Part shown: piece after piece, positions 63,529-64,000 of the stretch
How positions within the stretch are numbered: position 1 is the first letter of the stretch
How the letters are laid out: each line of letters starts with the position of its first letter
Assembly: GCF_014836635.1 (NCBI RefSeq)
Contig: NZ_JACSQL010000002.1
Location: forward strand, 186,001 to 250,000
Length of the DNA stretch: 64,000 nucleotides
Source of the DNA: Paenibacillus gallinarum
Lineage (GTDB): Bacteria; Bacillota; Bacilli; Paenibacillales; Paenibacillaceae
Direction of reading: 5' to 3'
Program-made: the position numbers and the translations under genes
Notes under the pieces: generated by a model
What the model saw: only the letters and a program-made list of their open reading frames with translations
What the model was told of the DNA's origin: nothing
Databases searched by the model: none

Positions 63529-64000
63529 ATGCATATTGATCCGGTGAGGAATACCCTTTGGTATGACTTATCTTCACCTTCTCAGTCGTCGAATTCAGTT
63601 TCAAATGACAGCAATCATACTGCATCTTTTGAACAAGTATTGGGACAAGTAGGGCAGAGTCCAGAGCAGTCCAGTTCAAGAACGATTTCGAATCGCGAGG
63701 ATGGACTTTTATGGATGCATCTTGGAAACGGAACAGTAACAGAGGAGCTGAGTAATGTAAGTGCAGCCCCTGGAACTTCTTCGGATACTGTATCCACAGC
63801 CCATGAAGGGATCTCCACAGACTACGATGCATTAATTAAGCAGGCGAGTCTAAAATACGGCGTATCTGAGTCTTTGATCAAAGCGGTTATTGATACGGAA
63901 TCTTCCTTTAATCCAAATGTGGTATCTAGTGCTGGGGCAAAAGGGCTTATGCAGCTTATGGATGGTACCGCGGCAGGGTTAGGGGTTACGAATGCTTTTG
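63529..64000 (+). CDS. Lytic transglycosylase, SLT domain, 3' end outside window
   Basis: 157 codons are visible and the frame runs off the window edge with no stop. The N-terminus (about 1-100) is Ser/Asn-rich and low complexity with no clear signal peptide. From about residue 100 a Slt/goose-lysozyme-like domain begins: YDALIKQASLKYGVSESL, then AVIDTESSFNPN with the catalytic Glu, then AGAKGLMQLM. It is a cell-wall cleaving enzyme of the SLT family. GGGAGG precedes the ATG (63529) by about 11 bases. Confidence 0.85.
   Translation, partial: MHIDPVRNTLWYDLSSPSQSSNSVSNDSNHTASFEQVLGQVGQSPEQSSSRTISNREDGLLWMHLGNGTVTEELSNVSAAPGTSSDTVSTAHEGISTDYDALIKQASLKYGVSESLIKAVIDTESSFNPNVVSSAGAKGLMQLMDGTAAGLGVTNAF

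Overview
The window is a chromosomal stretch from a spore-forming Gram-positive bacterium of the order Bacillales, most likely Paenibacillaceae (Paenibacillus-like). The evidence is sporulation genes (gpr, spoIIP, yqfC, yqfD, a CotD-like coat gene), HrcA/CIRCE control of the heat-shock genes, AddAB instead of RecBCD, a T-box in front of glyQS, a Bacillus-type RNase P RNA, and gene order close to the Bacillus subtilis gpr-to-sigA block with some gene content I associate with Paenibacillus. Base composition looks moderate (mid-40s percent G+C by eye). I saw no phage, IS element, CRISPR array, tRNA or rRNA gene. Almost all of it is core genome.

Layout. 1-1611: the end of an ECF sigma factor (SigW-like) and its zinc-binding membrane anti-sigma factor. 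1917-4649: holA, rpsT on the opposite strand, and gpr. 4859-9921: spoIIP, yqxA-like, lepA, hemW. 9998-10812: a GNAT acetyltransferase and a 53-residue two-helix membrane protein. 10826-16248: the heat-shock cluster hrcA-grpE-dnaK-dnaJ with its CIRCE operator. 16387-21614: two small unknown genes, prmA, a site-2 protease, rsmE, mtaB and a Nudix hydrolase. 21668-24128: a Na/Pi-type transporter (minus strand) and an RlmI-type rRNA methyltransferase. 24418-36683: the double-strand-break processing genes addB-addA-sbcD-sbcC. 36832-38510: an unknown Gly/His-rich protein, a HIT protein, rpsU, yqeY. 38637-41616: nfeD-floA plus an unknown gene behind a textbook sigma-W promoter. 41744-49864: yqfC, yqfD, phoH, pgpH, ybeY, dgkA, cdd, era, yqzL, recO. 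49900-53175: T-box and glyQS. 53379-58947: a YaiI/YqxD protein, dnaG, sigA, trmK and a Nif3-like protein. 59016-59417: rnpB. The right end has a CotD-like gene, a membrane-anchored subtilisin (minus strand), a DUF3907-like protein, a DUF1540-like protein, a small two-helix membrane protein and a truncated lytic transglycosylase.

How the genes work together: most are translation, chaperone, DNA repair/replication and RNA modification genes in short operons, often with overlapping start and stop codons. Two regulatory circuits can be read directly. HrcA/CIRCE controls the heat-shock genes. A sigma-W-type promoter drives nfeD-floA, and the matching class of ECF sigma/anti-sigma pair sits at the left edge.

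The most unusual features are not protein genes. Tandem imperfect hairpins fill intergenic gaps around lepA-hemW and through the dnaK-to-mtaB region, and three of them share a core and a GAARA loop. Other points of interest are the hrcA promoter placed inside the preceding terminator, a G+C-rich Ala-rich block inside the sbcC coiled coil, and an anti-sigma factor with a very long outer domain.
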